8,074 nt of DNA from an uncultured Erysipelotrichaceae bacterium (GCA_900544435.1 UQVG01000085.1:1-8074); one strand, 5' to 3'. Counted from the stretch's first letter, positions 1 through 5,689 are shown. Numbers and translations are program-made. Notes: generated by a model from the letters alone, not told the origin.

Positions 1-496
1 TATTTTCAAATGGAAGCATCCCTTCTACATTTAGGAAGCGAGTTCCTGTAATCAAATTCTTTTCGTTTGCGTTCTCTCCTGCTAGTTGAAAACCGATTAA
101 ATGACACCGATTGTATAAATACTTTCCATCTACAAAATCATACTTTTCTGTTTTCCATCCTGAAGGCTTTACCATACCAATGCTTTCTCTATCTTCTGTT
201 GGCATAATACTTTGATGAAGATTAGCAAAAGCAACACTACACCGACCCAATCCATCTAAATCGGAATATTCTTCAAATGTTTCTGTACTTGTAATTTCTT
301 CATCCGTAAACAAAGGCACATTCCCGTTTAATACGGTATATGGCTCATTACTGAATTCAGGTATGTCATTAAGTTGTACATTCTCCTGAATCATTCCATT
401 TTCTATAGGTTTATCGGACTTTAAATCCAATGAACATCCAGTAACAAATATACTTGTCAATAAGACAAGCAATATCTTTGACATTTTCTTTTTCAT
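1..496 (-). CDS. Lipoprotein DNA/RNA non-specific endonuclease, 3' part missing (window edge)
   Basis: The first 165 residues are present; the gene continues past the left edge. Residues 1-21 form a lipoprotein signal peptide: basic start MKKKMSK, hydrophobic run, and lipobox VTGC with Cys21 as the likely lipidated residue, so the enzyme should act at the outer membrane face. Residues about 118-165 carry the hallmark of the NUC/EndA-type nuclease family: YLYNRCHLIGFQL (His132 in the place of the catalytic His of the DRGH motif), then NLITGTR with a likely metal-binding Asn147, then NVEGMLPFEN. Such enzymes cut DNA and RNA without sequence preference; relatives include competence DNA-entry nucleases and secreted scavenging nucleases. 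The ATG follows a GGAGAG site. It lies 22 bases after the rep stop, so the two are probably one operon. The family call is strong; the biological role is inferred. Confidence 0.88.
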   Translation of the reverse strand, partial: MKKKMSKILLVLLTSIFVTGCSLDLKSDKPIENGMIQENVQLNDIPEFSNEPYTVLNGNVPLFTDEEITSTETFEEYSDLDGLGRCSVAFANLHQSIMPTEDRESIGMVKPSGWKTEKYDFVDGKYLYNRCHLIGFQLAGENANEKNLITGTRFLNVEGMLPFEN

Positions 497-518
497 AATT
501 TCTATTCTCTCCTATTCT

Positions 519-1565
519 TTATCGTTTTCCATTTTCCACATCTTCGGCACTGTATCCTTTCATGACCCAAGTTTTCATCAATTCTTTCATGTAGTATAAA
601 GAATATTTTTCATAAGTACTCGCTTCTCTTGAAGCAACTACCATCATTCTTCCACCATATAGTTCATATAGTTCTTTTATGATGCCCAATTCAGCTTTGT
701 TTAATTCTTCTTTTTTGTTTACAGATTTGAAGGTGTACTGGATTTCTGCAATAACATATTCCAATGAACCATATTCCATGTCATTTTCTATTTCATCCCA
801 AGTTAAATTGCTAGAAATAGATGGAATATCTTTTTCTTTAAATTCTCCATTGATCAATTCATTCGTATCCTTAAAATGACAAGTGAATTCCAATGTGTGT
901 ATCCTATTACCTTTTTTTATTGAAAAATACTTAATTTCCAAATTAGTTTTTTCATTTATCTCTTTAATACTTGGTTTCAAAATATAGGCATTTAAAAATT
1001 TATATTGTGAATATGTTTCAATATCAGAAACTTCTAAAATATTTTCTTTTAATTCTTCCAATGCGATTTTCCATTTCTTGCGGAATCTGTTTTGTAAAAA
1101 ATAAAGATATAATTTAATCGAATAAGTTGATTTTAAATAAAGAGTGTTTTTTAAAGCATATTTTATATATCCACAAGTGTTGATATCAAAAAACATACTT
1201 CGTACATAATCAGATCTACCGCATTCTAAAATAATTTCCTGTGTTGTTTTATCATATTCTGCTTCTTCAAATAAATGATGTAATTTGAAATTTTCTTGTT
1301 CATCATCTAGCCATTCTACAACACTGTTATTAAAGAGATGTTGTAGATATTTTGATAATCTTTTTGTTTTCAGCCAATTTGAATTAACAGAAATAAGATC
1401 ACAATACTCTTTTTTTGTAAATCTAACTTTCGCTGTATCAATATTTTTGGGATTGATTTTTGATAGATAAACATCTAATACTTTCAATTCTTGCAAATTC
1501 AAATCCAAGTTTTTTAAATCAATAATTGTTTTAGATTTAGATACTAAATTATTTTCATTCAACAT
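519..1565 (-). CDS. rep: Plasmid replication initiator, Rep_3 (RepB) family, with DnaD-like C-terminus
   Basis: This 348-aa protein should bind the adjacent iterons and start theta replication. Residues about 5-230 show the double winged-helix pattern of Rep_3 initiators: NLDLNLQELKVLDVYLSKI near 18-37, then KSTYSIKLYLYFLQ near 145-158, WKIALEELKENI near 165-176 and EINEKTNLEIKYFSIKKGNR near 202-221. Residues about 286-345 (KELYELYGG, then YYMKELMKTWVMKGYSAEDV) resemble the C-terminal helical domain of DnaD/DnaB_2 primosome proteins, which could help load helicase; that part is inference. ATG at 1565 is preferred over an in-frame GTG at 1580, because the run of seven G that forms the ribosome site lies between them and overlaps the GTG. 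Its promoter holds an inverted iteron. The lipoprotein nuclease gene follows in the same direction. Confidence 0.9.
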   Translation of the reverse strand: MLNENNLVSKSKTIIDLKNLDLNLQELKVLDVYLSKINPKNIDTAKVRFTKKEYCDLISVNSNWLKTKRLSKYLQHLFNNSVVEWLDDEQENFKLHHLFEEAEYDKTTQEIILECGRSDYVRSMFFDINTCGYIKYALKNTLYLKSTYSIKLYLYFLQNRFRKKWKIALEELKENILEVSDIETYSQYKFLNAYILKPSIKEINEKTNLEIKYFSIKKGNRIHTLEFTCHFKDTNELINGEFKEKDIPSISSNLTWDEIENDMEYGSLEYVIAEIQYTFKSVNKKEELNKAELGIIKELYELYGGRMMVVASREASTYEKYSLYYMKELMKTWVMKGYSAEDVENGKR

Positions 1566-1582
1566 ATATATCCCCCCCACAC

Positions 1583-1606
1583 ATATATTCTATAATTAGA
1601 ATATAT
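1583..1606. repeat. Perfect palindrome over the rep -10 and start region
   Basis: Ten-base arms (1583-1592 and 1597-1606) pair perfectly around a 4-base centre TAAT. The right arm covers the rep -10 box. It could be an operator for a dimeric repressor or an initiator dimer; inverted repeats near rep promoters often bind Rep dimers in iteron plasmids. The arms are almost entirely A and T, so some symmetry could be chance. Confidence 0.6.
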
Positions 1607-1629
1607 ACTAATATAGGTAATAATGTCAA
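1600..1629 (-). promoter_or_regulatory. rep promoter with an iteron-like operator in its spacer
   Basis: On the minus strand there is a consensus -35 TTGACA (1629-1624), an 18-base spacer and a -10 TATATT (1605-1600). The spacer holds an inverted copy of the iteron core, TATTACCTATATTAGT (1622-1607). Transcription should begin near 1593, giving a leader of about 28 bases with a G-run ribosome site at 1572-1578. Initiator bound to the spacer iteron would compete with RNA polymerase; such autorepression is known for iteron plasmids but is inferred here. Confidence 0.75.
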
Positions 1630-1762
1630 TTTTTATTATTACCTTTGTTGGTCTACATTATTACCTATATCTATTATAAGGTAAGTTTTTCACTATTTAT
1701 TATTACCTATATTGGTCTGTAGTATTACCTGTATTGGCTTCCACTATTACCTATTATACTAA
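1605..1762. repeat. ori: Iteron array, predicted replication origin
   Basis: Five direct copies of TATTACCTATATTGGTCT or near variants start at 1637, 1659, 1701, 1723 and 1745, and one inverted copy starts at 1622. The first seven bases TATTACC are identical in all six. The second half (ATTGGYCT) is well kept only in copies 1, 3 and 4. Steps are 22, 42, 22 and 22 bases, so sites lie about two or four helical turns apart. The 42-base gap contains TTTTTCACT (1686-1694), a one-mismatch DnaA-box candidate. The very AT-rich flanks suit strand opening. Position beside a Rep_3 gene supports an origin; function is not proven. Confidence 0.85.
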
Positions 1763-1790
1763 TTTCTGCTTTATGTAAAGTGTTTTTAGG

Positions 1791-1866
1791 ACTCCGTAAA
1801 CAAGATATAAACAAGAGTATAAACAAGACTATATCATCTTTAAGAAAAACAAACTTTTTTAAACTT
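1791..1866 (+). repeat. Upstream element copy 1: three TAAACAAGA boxes plus TATATCATCTT core
   Basis: Boxes TAAACAAGA lie at 1797-1805, 1808-1816 and 1820-1828, spaced 11 and 12 bases (one helical turn), followed by CTATATCATCTT and an A/T tract. An inverted copy lies at 3310-3377, with one 12-base box unit fewer. Each copy sits 100-150 bases before the start codon of an inward-reading gene, here the one at 1961. This looks like a shared transcription-factor site, but the factor is unknown. Confidence 0.75.
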
Positions 1867-1914
1867 AATCTTACTATTTTTCTCTAACCATCAACACCTA
1901 GATCATAAAGTGAA

Positions 1915-1923
1915 TGATATAAT
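1915..1923 (+). promoter_or_regulatory. Extended -10 promoter, TGATATAAT
   Basis: A TGN motif precedes a perfect TATAAT (1918-1923), with no good -35 hexamer. The ATG at 1961 lies 37 bases downstream, so the leader would be about 30 bases. The same nine bases recur before the gene at 2450. Confidence 0.6.
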
Positions 1924-1960
1924 CATAAATAAAGATAATTATTTGAAAGGAATGTATAAA

Positions 1961-2242
1961 ATGAAAATTATCAAAAATCGTGTAAGATGCAAAAGTTGTG
2001 GAAATATTATTGAAAGTACATCAACTCATGATATTAAATCATATCGTTGTGGCTCAATTACAGTAGATGGTGGAAAAGACTATATTCGTAGAGGCTTTAA
2101 AGAAATAGTAGATTTAGAAGATTTGAGCATCTGTGTTTATAATATGTCTGACCTTAGAGATAGAAAGATTCTAGAAATTGAAAAAAGTCCAAAACAACCA
2201 TATAAAACAAAGAAGCTATCCGATTTTACTGAAAAGAATTAA
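1961..2242 (+). CDS. Small zinc-ribbon-like protein, DUF7695-like
   Basis: A 93-aa protein whose N-terminal half reads RCKSCGNIIES, then YRCG, then VDGGKDYIRRG. CxxCG with a later CG, followed by VDGG-x-x-Y-x-RR, matches my recollection of the DUF7695 family found on phages and plasmids; the function of that family is not known to me. The cysteines visible are Cys9, Cys12 and Cys31 (CKSC and YRC), one short of a full four-Cys zinc site. The C-terminal third is charged and Lys-rich. I chose the ATG at 1961 because GAAAGG lies about ten bases upstream; an in-frame ATG at 1910 lies before the promoter. It shares its far-upstream element with the convergent 167-aa gene. Function is unassigned. 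Confidence 0.75.
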   Translation: MKIIKNRVRCKSCGNIIESTSTHDIKSYRCGSITVDGGKDYIRRGFKEIVDLEDLSICVYNMSDLRDRKILEIEKSPKQPYKTKKLSDFTEKN

Positions 2243-2410
2243 ATACACTCTGCAAAGCAGTAAATAAAAACTTACAGGTACATTATTTGCTATTTTAAAT
2301 GAATTCTAAGAGCGATTAGTCCACTACCAAGTGTATTTATACTATCACAATAAACTTTAAGCAAATAGACTGCATTCTGAAAGAATTAAAAAAATTCTCA
2401 TAGTCTTAAA

Positions 2411-2419
2411 TGATATAAT
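2411..2419 (+). promoter_or_regulatory. Extended -10 promoter, TGATATAAT
   Basis: The motif is identical to the one at 1915-1923, with TATAAT at 2414-2419 and no clear -35. It lies 30 bases before the ATG at 2450, so the 68-aa gene probably has its own transcript. Confidence 0.65.
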
Positions 2420-2449
2420 ATGGCTATGTTAGAGTAATGAGGTGTTCTT

Positions 2450-2656
2450 ATGAAGAAAAAACAAATAGACTCGAAGTTAGCACTTTTGGAAATTGAAACT
2501 TTAGTAAGCAATTATACTGAAACAGAAGTTGATATTTTTATTGGGATTTTATGCGTGAGATTTATGAGAGAATATAATATTTCTAAAGAAGAATTGTTAG
2601 AATCTTTATCAGGTAATATAGACAGATTAACATTTGTAAGAAAATATTTTTCTTAA
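2450..2656 (+). CDS. Small hypothetical helical protein, 68 aa
   Basis: I do not recognise this protein. It is predicted to be mostly helical: a Lys-rich start, an amphipathic helix near residues 8-20, a more hydrophobic stretch VDIFIGILCVRFMREY near 27-42, then ISKEELLESL and a short basic tail. There is no signal peptide and the hydrophobic stretch is too short and charged for a confident membrane segment. It has a good ribosome site (GAGGTG, five bases before ATG), an extended -10 and a downstream hairpin, so it looks like a real gene. It sits between the DUF7695-like gene and the convergent 167-aa gene. The length and shape would suit a small regulator or protein-binding factor, but that is a guess. 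Confidence 0.65.
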   Translation: MKKKQIDSKLALLEIETLVSNYTETEVDIFIGILCVRFMREYNISKEELLESLSGNIDRLTFVRKYFS

Positions 2657-2660
2657 AGAA

Positions 2661-2686
2661 AAAGAGAATTATATTAAATTCTCTTT
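2661..2686. terminator. Shared terminator between convergent genes
   Basis: Perfect 10-base arms AAAGAGAATT (2661-2670) and AATTCTCTTT (2677-2686) flank a 6-base loop. It lies 4 bases after the + strand stop at 2656 and 4 bases after the minus-strand stop at 2691. On the minus strand it is followed by a T-rich run, so it should stop the 167-aa gene well and the + gene less well. Confidence 0.75.
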
Positions 2687-2690
2687 CAAT

Positions 2691-3194
2691 TTAGATAAGT
2701 TTATTTTTCACTTCTATCTTTGACTCGAAATAACATTTTGAAAACCGAGAACGCTGTAAAGTTTCATTTAATGGTTCTAATTCAAAAGTATCATTTCTTC
2801 GATACACATAATTTGATAACTCTACTTCATCCATAACTTGAAGGTTTTGAATTTTATACCAAGTTTTTCTTTCCTCATCTGAAAATATTTTAGGCGAATG
2901 TCTTTTTACTTCATCTTTATTTTCAGGAATAAATGGAGTTTTTGAACAAAGAACTTCTCCAACAACATCTGCTTTAATGTATTTTTTTTCCGTTCCTTGT
3001 TTAAAAAAGAAAACAATCATAGATATTCTATCTGTAAGTCGTGAATCCTGACTTACATTAGTAGAATAATAGACCCAATCATTTATTTCTTTTTCTTTCT
3101 CAAAATGTAAATTTAAAACTGTAGCAGGGTCAATCCCATTTTGATTATCAATAGATAAACGCAACGCAATCCCATGTATTTGATTTGTTAGCAT
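2691..3194 (-). CDS. Hypothetical protein, 167 aa, possible PUA/EVE-like fold
   Basis: Function is not recognised. The protein is soluble, with no signal peptide or membrane segment. The middle part (residues 40-83: WVYYSTN, then RISMIVFFFKQG, then YIKADVVGEVL) alternates beta strands with a Trp start and a strand-turn-strand shape seen in EVE and other PUA-like nucleic-acid-binding folds; this is a weak shape match only. WYKIQNLQ near 112-119 is another feature of that type. The ATG at 3194 is supported by a very strong ribosome site, AAGGTGGGAG. The frame is open back to a TTG at 3278 that has no ribosome site. The gene converges with the 68-aa gene and shares a terminator with it. About 135 bases upstream lies the TAAACAAGA element that also precedes the gene at 1961. 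Confidence 0.75.
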   Translation of the reverse strand: MLTNQIHGIALRLSIDNQNGIDPATVLNLHFEKEKEINDWVYYSTNVSQDSRLTDRISMIVFFFKQGTEKKYIKADVVGEVLCSKTPFIPENKDEVKRHSPKIFSDEERKTWYKIQNLQVMDEVELSNYVYRRNDTFELEPLNETLQRSRFSKCYFESKIEVKNKLI

Positions 3195-3309
3195 ATTGCT
3201 CCCACCTTTCTTGATTTCATCATACAACAAACAGTCATAACAGTCAAGATAGTCAAATATTTTTTTATTCTCTGCCAATAGTTTTATGCGTTCAATTTTA
3301 AAAGATATA

Positions 3310-3377
3310 ATGATGTTTTTAAAAAGGTTGTTTCTCTATAAGATGATATAGTCTTGTTTATATCTTGTTTACAGAGT
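3310..3377 (-). repeat. Upstream element copy 2: two TAAACAAGA boxes plus TATATCATCTT core
   Basis: Read on the minus strand this repeats copy 1 (1791-1866): ACTC, GTAAACAAGA, TATAAACAAGA, CTATATCATCTT, then an A/T tract. Bases 3342-3362 and 3361-3372 match copy 1 exactly; the difference is one missing 12-base box unit. Boxes are at 3363-3371 and 3352-3360, 11 bases apart. It lies upstream of the 167-aa gene. Confidence 0.75.
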
Positions 3378-3410
3378 GCCGAATGATCAGTGTTTATCGA
3401 CTCAAATTGA

Positions 3411-3454
3411 ATTTAATATCCCCATGGAACAGATTTAATATCCCCTCATAACAG
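3411..3454 (+). repeat. Tandem 22-base iteron-like repeats
   Basis: Two abutting 22-base units (3411-3432 and 3433-3454) share ATTTAATATCCCC and AACAG, 18 of 22 bases. A degenerate relative ATTTATATCCC follows at 3466-3476, and inverted AGGGAT motifs occur at 3493, 3537 and 3564. The unit length equals the origin iteron period, but the sequence differs. Possibly a second Rep or regulator site; function unknown. Confidence 0.6.
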
Positions 3455-3569
3455 ACGATTGGTATATTTATATCCCTATTAAATTTGACAAAGGGATAAA
3501 AAAAGTCAGAAGAAAATGAATATATAAAAATAGATAGGGATAAATCAACCTTTAAAAGTCATAGGGATT

Positions 3570-3598
3570 TTGACTCTGAGATAGAGATGACCTTTAAA
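3570..3598 (+). promoter_or_regulatory. Possible promoter for the IS genes
   Basis: TTGACT (3570-3575), a 17-base spacer and TTTAAA (3593-3598) give a moderate match to the vegetative consensus. It lies about 130 bases before the first IS gene. No better + strand promoter was seen in the IS leader. Confidence 0.3.
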
Positions 3599-3612
3599 CA
3601 CTTTTAGGGTTT
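3593..3612 (+). repeat. Subterminal direct repeat of the IS, left copy
   Basis: TTTAAACACTTTTAGGGTTT matches 5896-5915 at 18 of 20 bases in the same orientation. Similarity continues weakly through CCCTA and TTTTTG, for about 40 bases. Each copy contains a small TAGGG/CCCTA hairpin. IS ends normally mirror each other, so a same-direction copy at the left end is unusual. Confidence 0.65.
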
Positions 3613-3659
3613 ACTTTCCCTATCTTTTTGTTACAGTATTTTTAGAAGGGATTGGACGT

Positions 3660-3706
3660 AAAAAAAAGGTAGAAATCCAGCACCGATCAAAGTTGTGATT
3701 TCTACC
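3660..3706 (-). terminator. Strong minus-strand terminator in the IS leader
   Basis: Perfect 10-base arms GGTAGAAATC (3668-3677) and GATTTCTACC (3697-3706) flank a 19-base loop. Read on the minus strand the hairpin is followed by eight T (3667-3660), the classic intrinsic-terminator form. A second pair, GGACG (3654-3658) and CGTCC (3707-3711), extends the symmetry. It would block minus-strand transcripts leaving the IS, or end a short antisense RNA started near 3714. On the + strand it is a leader hairpin without a U-tract. Confidence 0.7.
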
Positions 3707-3714
3707 CGTCCTCT
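3660..3714 (-). ncRNA. Possible short antisense RNA to the IS leader
   Basis: A perfect -10 TATAAT lies on the minus strand at 3726-3721, overlapping the start of the DUF6431 gene, and a strong terminator lies about 50 bases downstream. A transcript of about 55 bases, almost all hairpin, would be complementary to the IS mRNA leader. The -35 region is poor, so this is a hypothesis only. Confidence 0.25.
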
Positions 3715-3725
3715 TAGACAATTAT

Positions 3726-4259
3726 ATGATACTGAAAATTACCAACGACTTCAACCTGATTTTGAATAAAGATGATTATCAAGCTTTTGTTAATGCGATT
3801 GATTTGCTGTCTTTACATTGTCCTGTTTGTGGTGTCGTTGGCCTTTTTATATTATATGGACACTACACAAGATTTGTGATCATTGATGATCTTTCCAGTG
3901 GTGATTGTAAGATTCAAATTCATGTTCAGCGTATCCAGTGTACTCAATGTAAATCCACTCATGCCTTGCTTCCAACTAATTTTGTCCCTTATACTCAGTT
4001 CACTTATCTTTTCATTTACTATATTGTTACACTTGATGAGAATGATGATTTGATTACTTCTTTTGAAGTTGCTCTACAAACGATTCGTAAAGTTAAAGCT
4101 CGTGTAATCGAATTCTGGGATTCGCTGTTTCCAGACTGGAGAGATTTCAAACAGGATGACTTGAAAATAGAATCTTTAAAGCGTCACAATATCCTCTTTG
4201 GATCCACTAGAAGCTATTGTAAACTTTGTGTACTGTCACCAACAGGGTCGCAACTTTGA
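3726..4259 (+). CDS. DUF6431 zinc-finger protein of ISL3-type element
   Basis: A 177-aa protein with the DUF6431 pattern: CPVCG (Cys32, Cys35), then YGHYTRF near 44-50, IHVQRIQCTQC (Cys72, Cys75), then STHALLPTNFVPY near 77-89. The four Cys should hold one zinc, much like the zinc finger at the start of ISL3 transposases, so a DNA-binding accessory role in transposition is plausible; the family has no proven function that I know of. The C-terminal half is helical (residues 90-150). It is 51 bases upstream of the transposase and very likely co-transcribed. The ATG at 3726 has no visible ribosome site and follows closely on the leader hairpin, so translation may be weak or coupled. The length is what I expect for the family, so it appears intact. 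Confidence 0.8.
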   Translation: MILKITNDFNLILNKDDYQAFVNAIDLLSLHCPVCGVVGLFILYGHYTRFVIIDDLSSGDCKIQIHVQRIQCTQCKSTHALLPTNFVPYTQFTYLFIYYIVTLDENDDLITSFEVALQTIRKVKARVIEFWDSLFPDWRDFKQDDLKIESLKRHNILFGSTRSYCKLCVLSPTGSQL

Positions 4260-4310
4260 TTCTGATTTCTTCTGATATTATGTCATTGAAATTAGAGGGG
4301 AGATGATCTT

Positions 4311-5687
4311 ATGATCGAAAACGATGCTTTCAAACTGCTATTAATCAATCTTTTTCACCTGAATCCTGATGATATTGCCAATATTCTCTGTACTTCGTTC
4401 AATAAGATGATGGTTCTTGTTGTAACTCTTACAGATAAACATCAGGCTTGTCCTTACTGTGGGTTTACTGCGCCTAAAATCAAGGAGTATGTAACCAAGG
4501 AGATCACTCATTCGGCTCTTACCACACAGAAATGCATAATAAAATACAGGGCAAGACGCTACAAATGTCCATGTTGTGGAAAGACCTACTATGAATTCAA
4601 TCCTTTTGTCTTCAAATCTCAGAAAATATCGATCCTTACTGTACATAATATTCTGAAGGATCTGAAAGACTTCAATGAGACATTTACTTCCGTTGCCAGA
4701 CGATACCATGTTTCTCCAACTTCTGTATCCACCATCTTTGATAAACATGTGGATATTGGCAGAAACCCGCTTCCGGAAATCATTAATTTTGATGAGGTAT
4801 ATGCCTTTAAATCCGAAAAGAGTAAATATGTCTGTGTCCTGCTTGATTTTAAAAAACAGATTCCTGTTGATGTTCTTCCAAATCGTAAAAAGGAATATCT
4901 TTTAAACTACTTTCAAAAGATCCCTTTAGAAGAACGCAAAAAGGTAAAATACGCCTGTTCAGACATGTATGAAGTATATCGGGATGTCGTACATAAGGTG
5001 TTTCCATCCTGTTGTATGCTTTTGGATTATTTCCATCTTTCCCAAGATTTCCATAGGAAAATGAATGAGGTACGTATCAAAGTCATGAAGGGATATAAAG
5101 ATAATAAGGCTTCAGATGAATATTATCTTCTCAAAAAATTCAACTGGCTGTTATTTAAAAATCCAGAAGATGAAGATAAATATGGAAGACTGTTTGATGT
5201 AGAACGTGAGCGTAAATACAACTCTCATTTTAAAAGTTATATGAACTACTACGATTTAAGAAAGAAAATACTCGAAATCAATAATGACTTAACTATTTGT
5301 TACTCATTAAAACTAGAACTTGTAGACTTCTATTCAAAATCTACTATCGATAATGCGCAAGTGAATCTGGAACATTTGATTCGCAACTGCATTGATACAA
5401 ACATTGAAGAAATGATTGCCTTTTCCAACAATCTGATCAACTGGAAACAGGAGATCATCAATTCATTTACGATTGTAGGCACTGAATATAAAGTTGAAGC
5501 AGACAAAGGCCAGGTGGTGGTCTGCAATAAAAAAGTGAATAATGCGATTATTGAGAATCGAAACAAGATTATCAAGTGTATCAAGAACAACGCCAATGGC
5601 TACACCAACTGGCTTCGCTTCCGCAATCGCGTAATGTATGTACTCGATTCAAACGCAACATTCAGTCTGGAACCAAGGGAGAAATAA
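4311..5687 (+). CDS. tnp: ISL3-family DDE transposase
   Basis: A 458-aa protein of full family length. An N-terminal zinc finger uses Cys47, Cys50, Cys86 and Cys89 (ACPYCG and KCPCCG). A helix-turn-helix follows near residues 122-145 (ETFTSVARRYHVSPTSVSTIF). The catalytic domain shows Asp161 in INFDEVYAF, Asp218 in YACSDMYEVYRDVV, the LLDYFHLSQ motif near 238-245 (in place of the usual D-x-FH) and Glu415 in NNAIIENRNKIIK. The C-terminal GYTNWLRFRNRV is also typical. All three acidic residues are present with no frameshift, so the enzyme could be active. The ATG at 4311 follows an excellent ribosome site, AGAGGGGAG. The 53-aa gene starts two bases after the stop, which suggests translational coupling. 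Confidence 0.95.
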   Translation: MIENDAFKLLLINLFHLNPDDIANILCTSFNKMMVLVVTLTDKHQACPYCGFTAPKIKEYVTKEITHSALTTQKCIIKYRARRYKCPCCGKTYYEFNPFVFKSQKISILTVHNILKDLKDFNETFTSVARRYHVSPTSVSTIFDKHVDIGRNPLPEIINFDEVYAFKSEKSKYVCVLLDFKKQIPVDVLPNRKKEYLLNYFQKIPLEERKKVKYACSDMYEVYRDVVHKVFPSCCMLLDYFHLSQDFHRKMNEVRIKVMKGYKDNKASDEYYLLKKFNWLLFKNPEDEDKYGRLFDVERERKYNSHFKSYMNYYDLRKKILEINNDLTICYSLKLELVDFYSKSTIDNAQVNLEHLIRNCIDTNIEEMIAFSNNLINWKQEIINSFTIVGTEYKVEADKGQVVVCNKKVNNAIIENRNKIIKCIKNNANGYTNWLRFRNRVMYVLDSNATFSLEPREK

Positions 5688-5689
5688 TC

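Noticed and set aside
1566..1580. Longer Rep start at GTG 1580
   Set aside because: The G-run ribosome site overlaps this codon and is correctly spaced for ATG 1565.
1679..1690. A further inverted iteron around AAGGTAAG
   Set aside because: Only the short GGTAA core is kept; the rest does not match.
1605..1762. CRISPR array
   Set aside because: The repeats are 18-22 bases, abut or nearly abut with no unique spacers, and lie beside a rep gene, so they are iterons.
1910..1960. Earlier ATG for the DUF7695-like gene
   Set aside because: It lies upstream of the extended -10 promoter and lacks a ribosome site; family-like sequence begins after 1961.
2450..3194. Toxin-antitoxin pair made by the 68-aa and 167-aa genes
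   Set aside because: The genes are convergent with separate promoters, and neither shows a known toxin or antitoxin motif.
3195..3278. Extended N-terminus of the 167-aa protein from TTG 3278
   Set aside because: There is no ribosome site there, while ATG 3194 has a very strong one.
4341..5596. Minus-strand open frames opposite the transposase
   Set aside because: They have no ribosome sites or recognisable motifs; the + strand frame is clearly the gene.
5576..5689. Longer version of the 53-aa protein starting inside the transposase
   Set aside because: The extra part only mirrors the transposase gene in another frame, and the good ribosome site belongs to ATG 5690.
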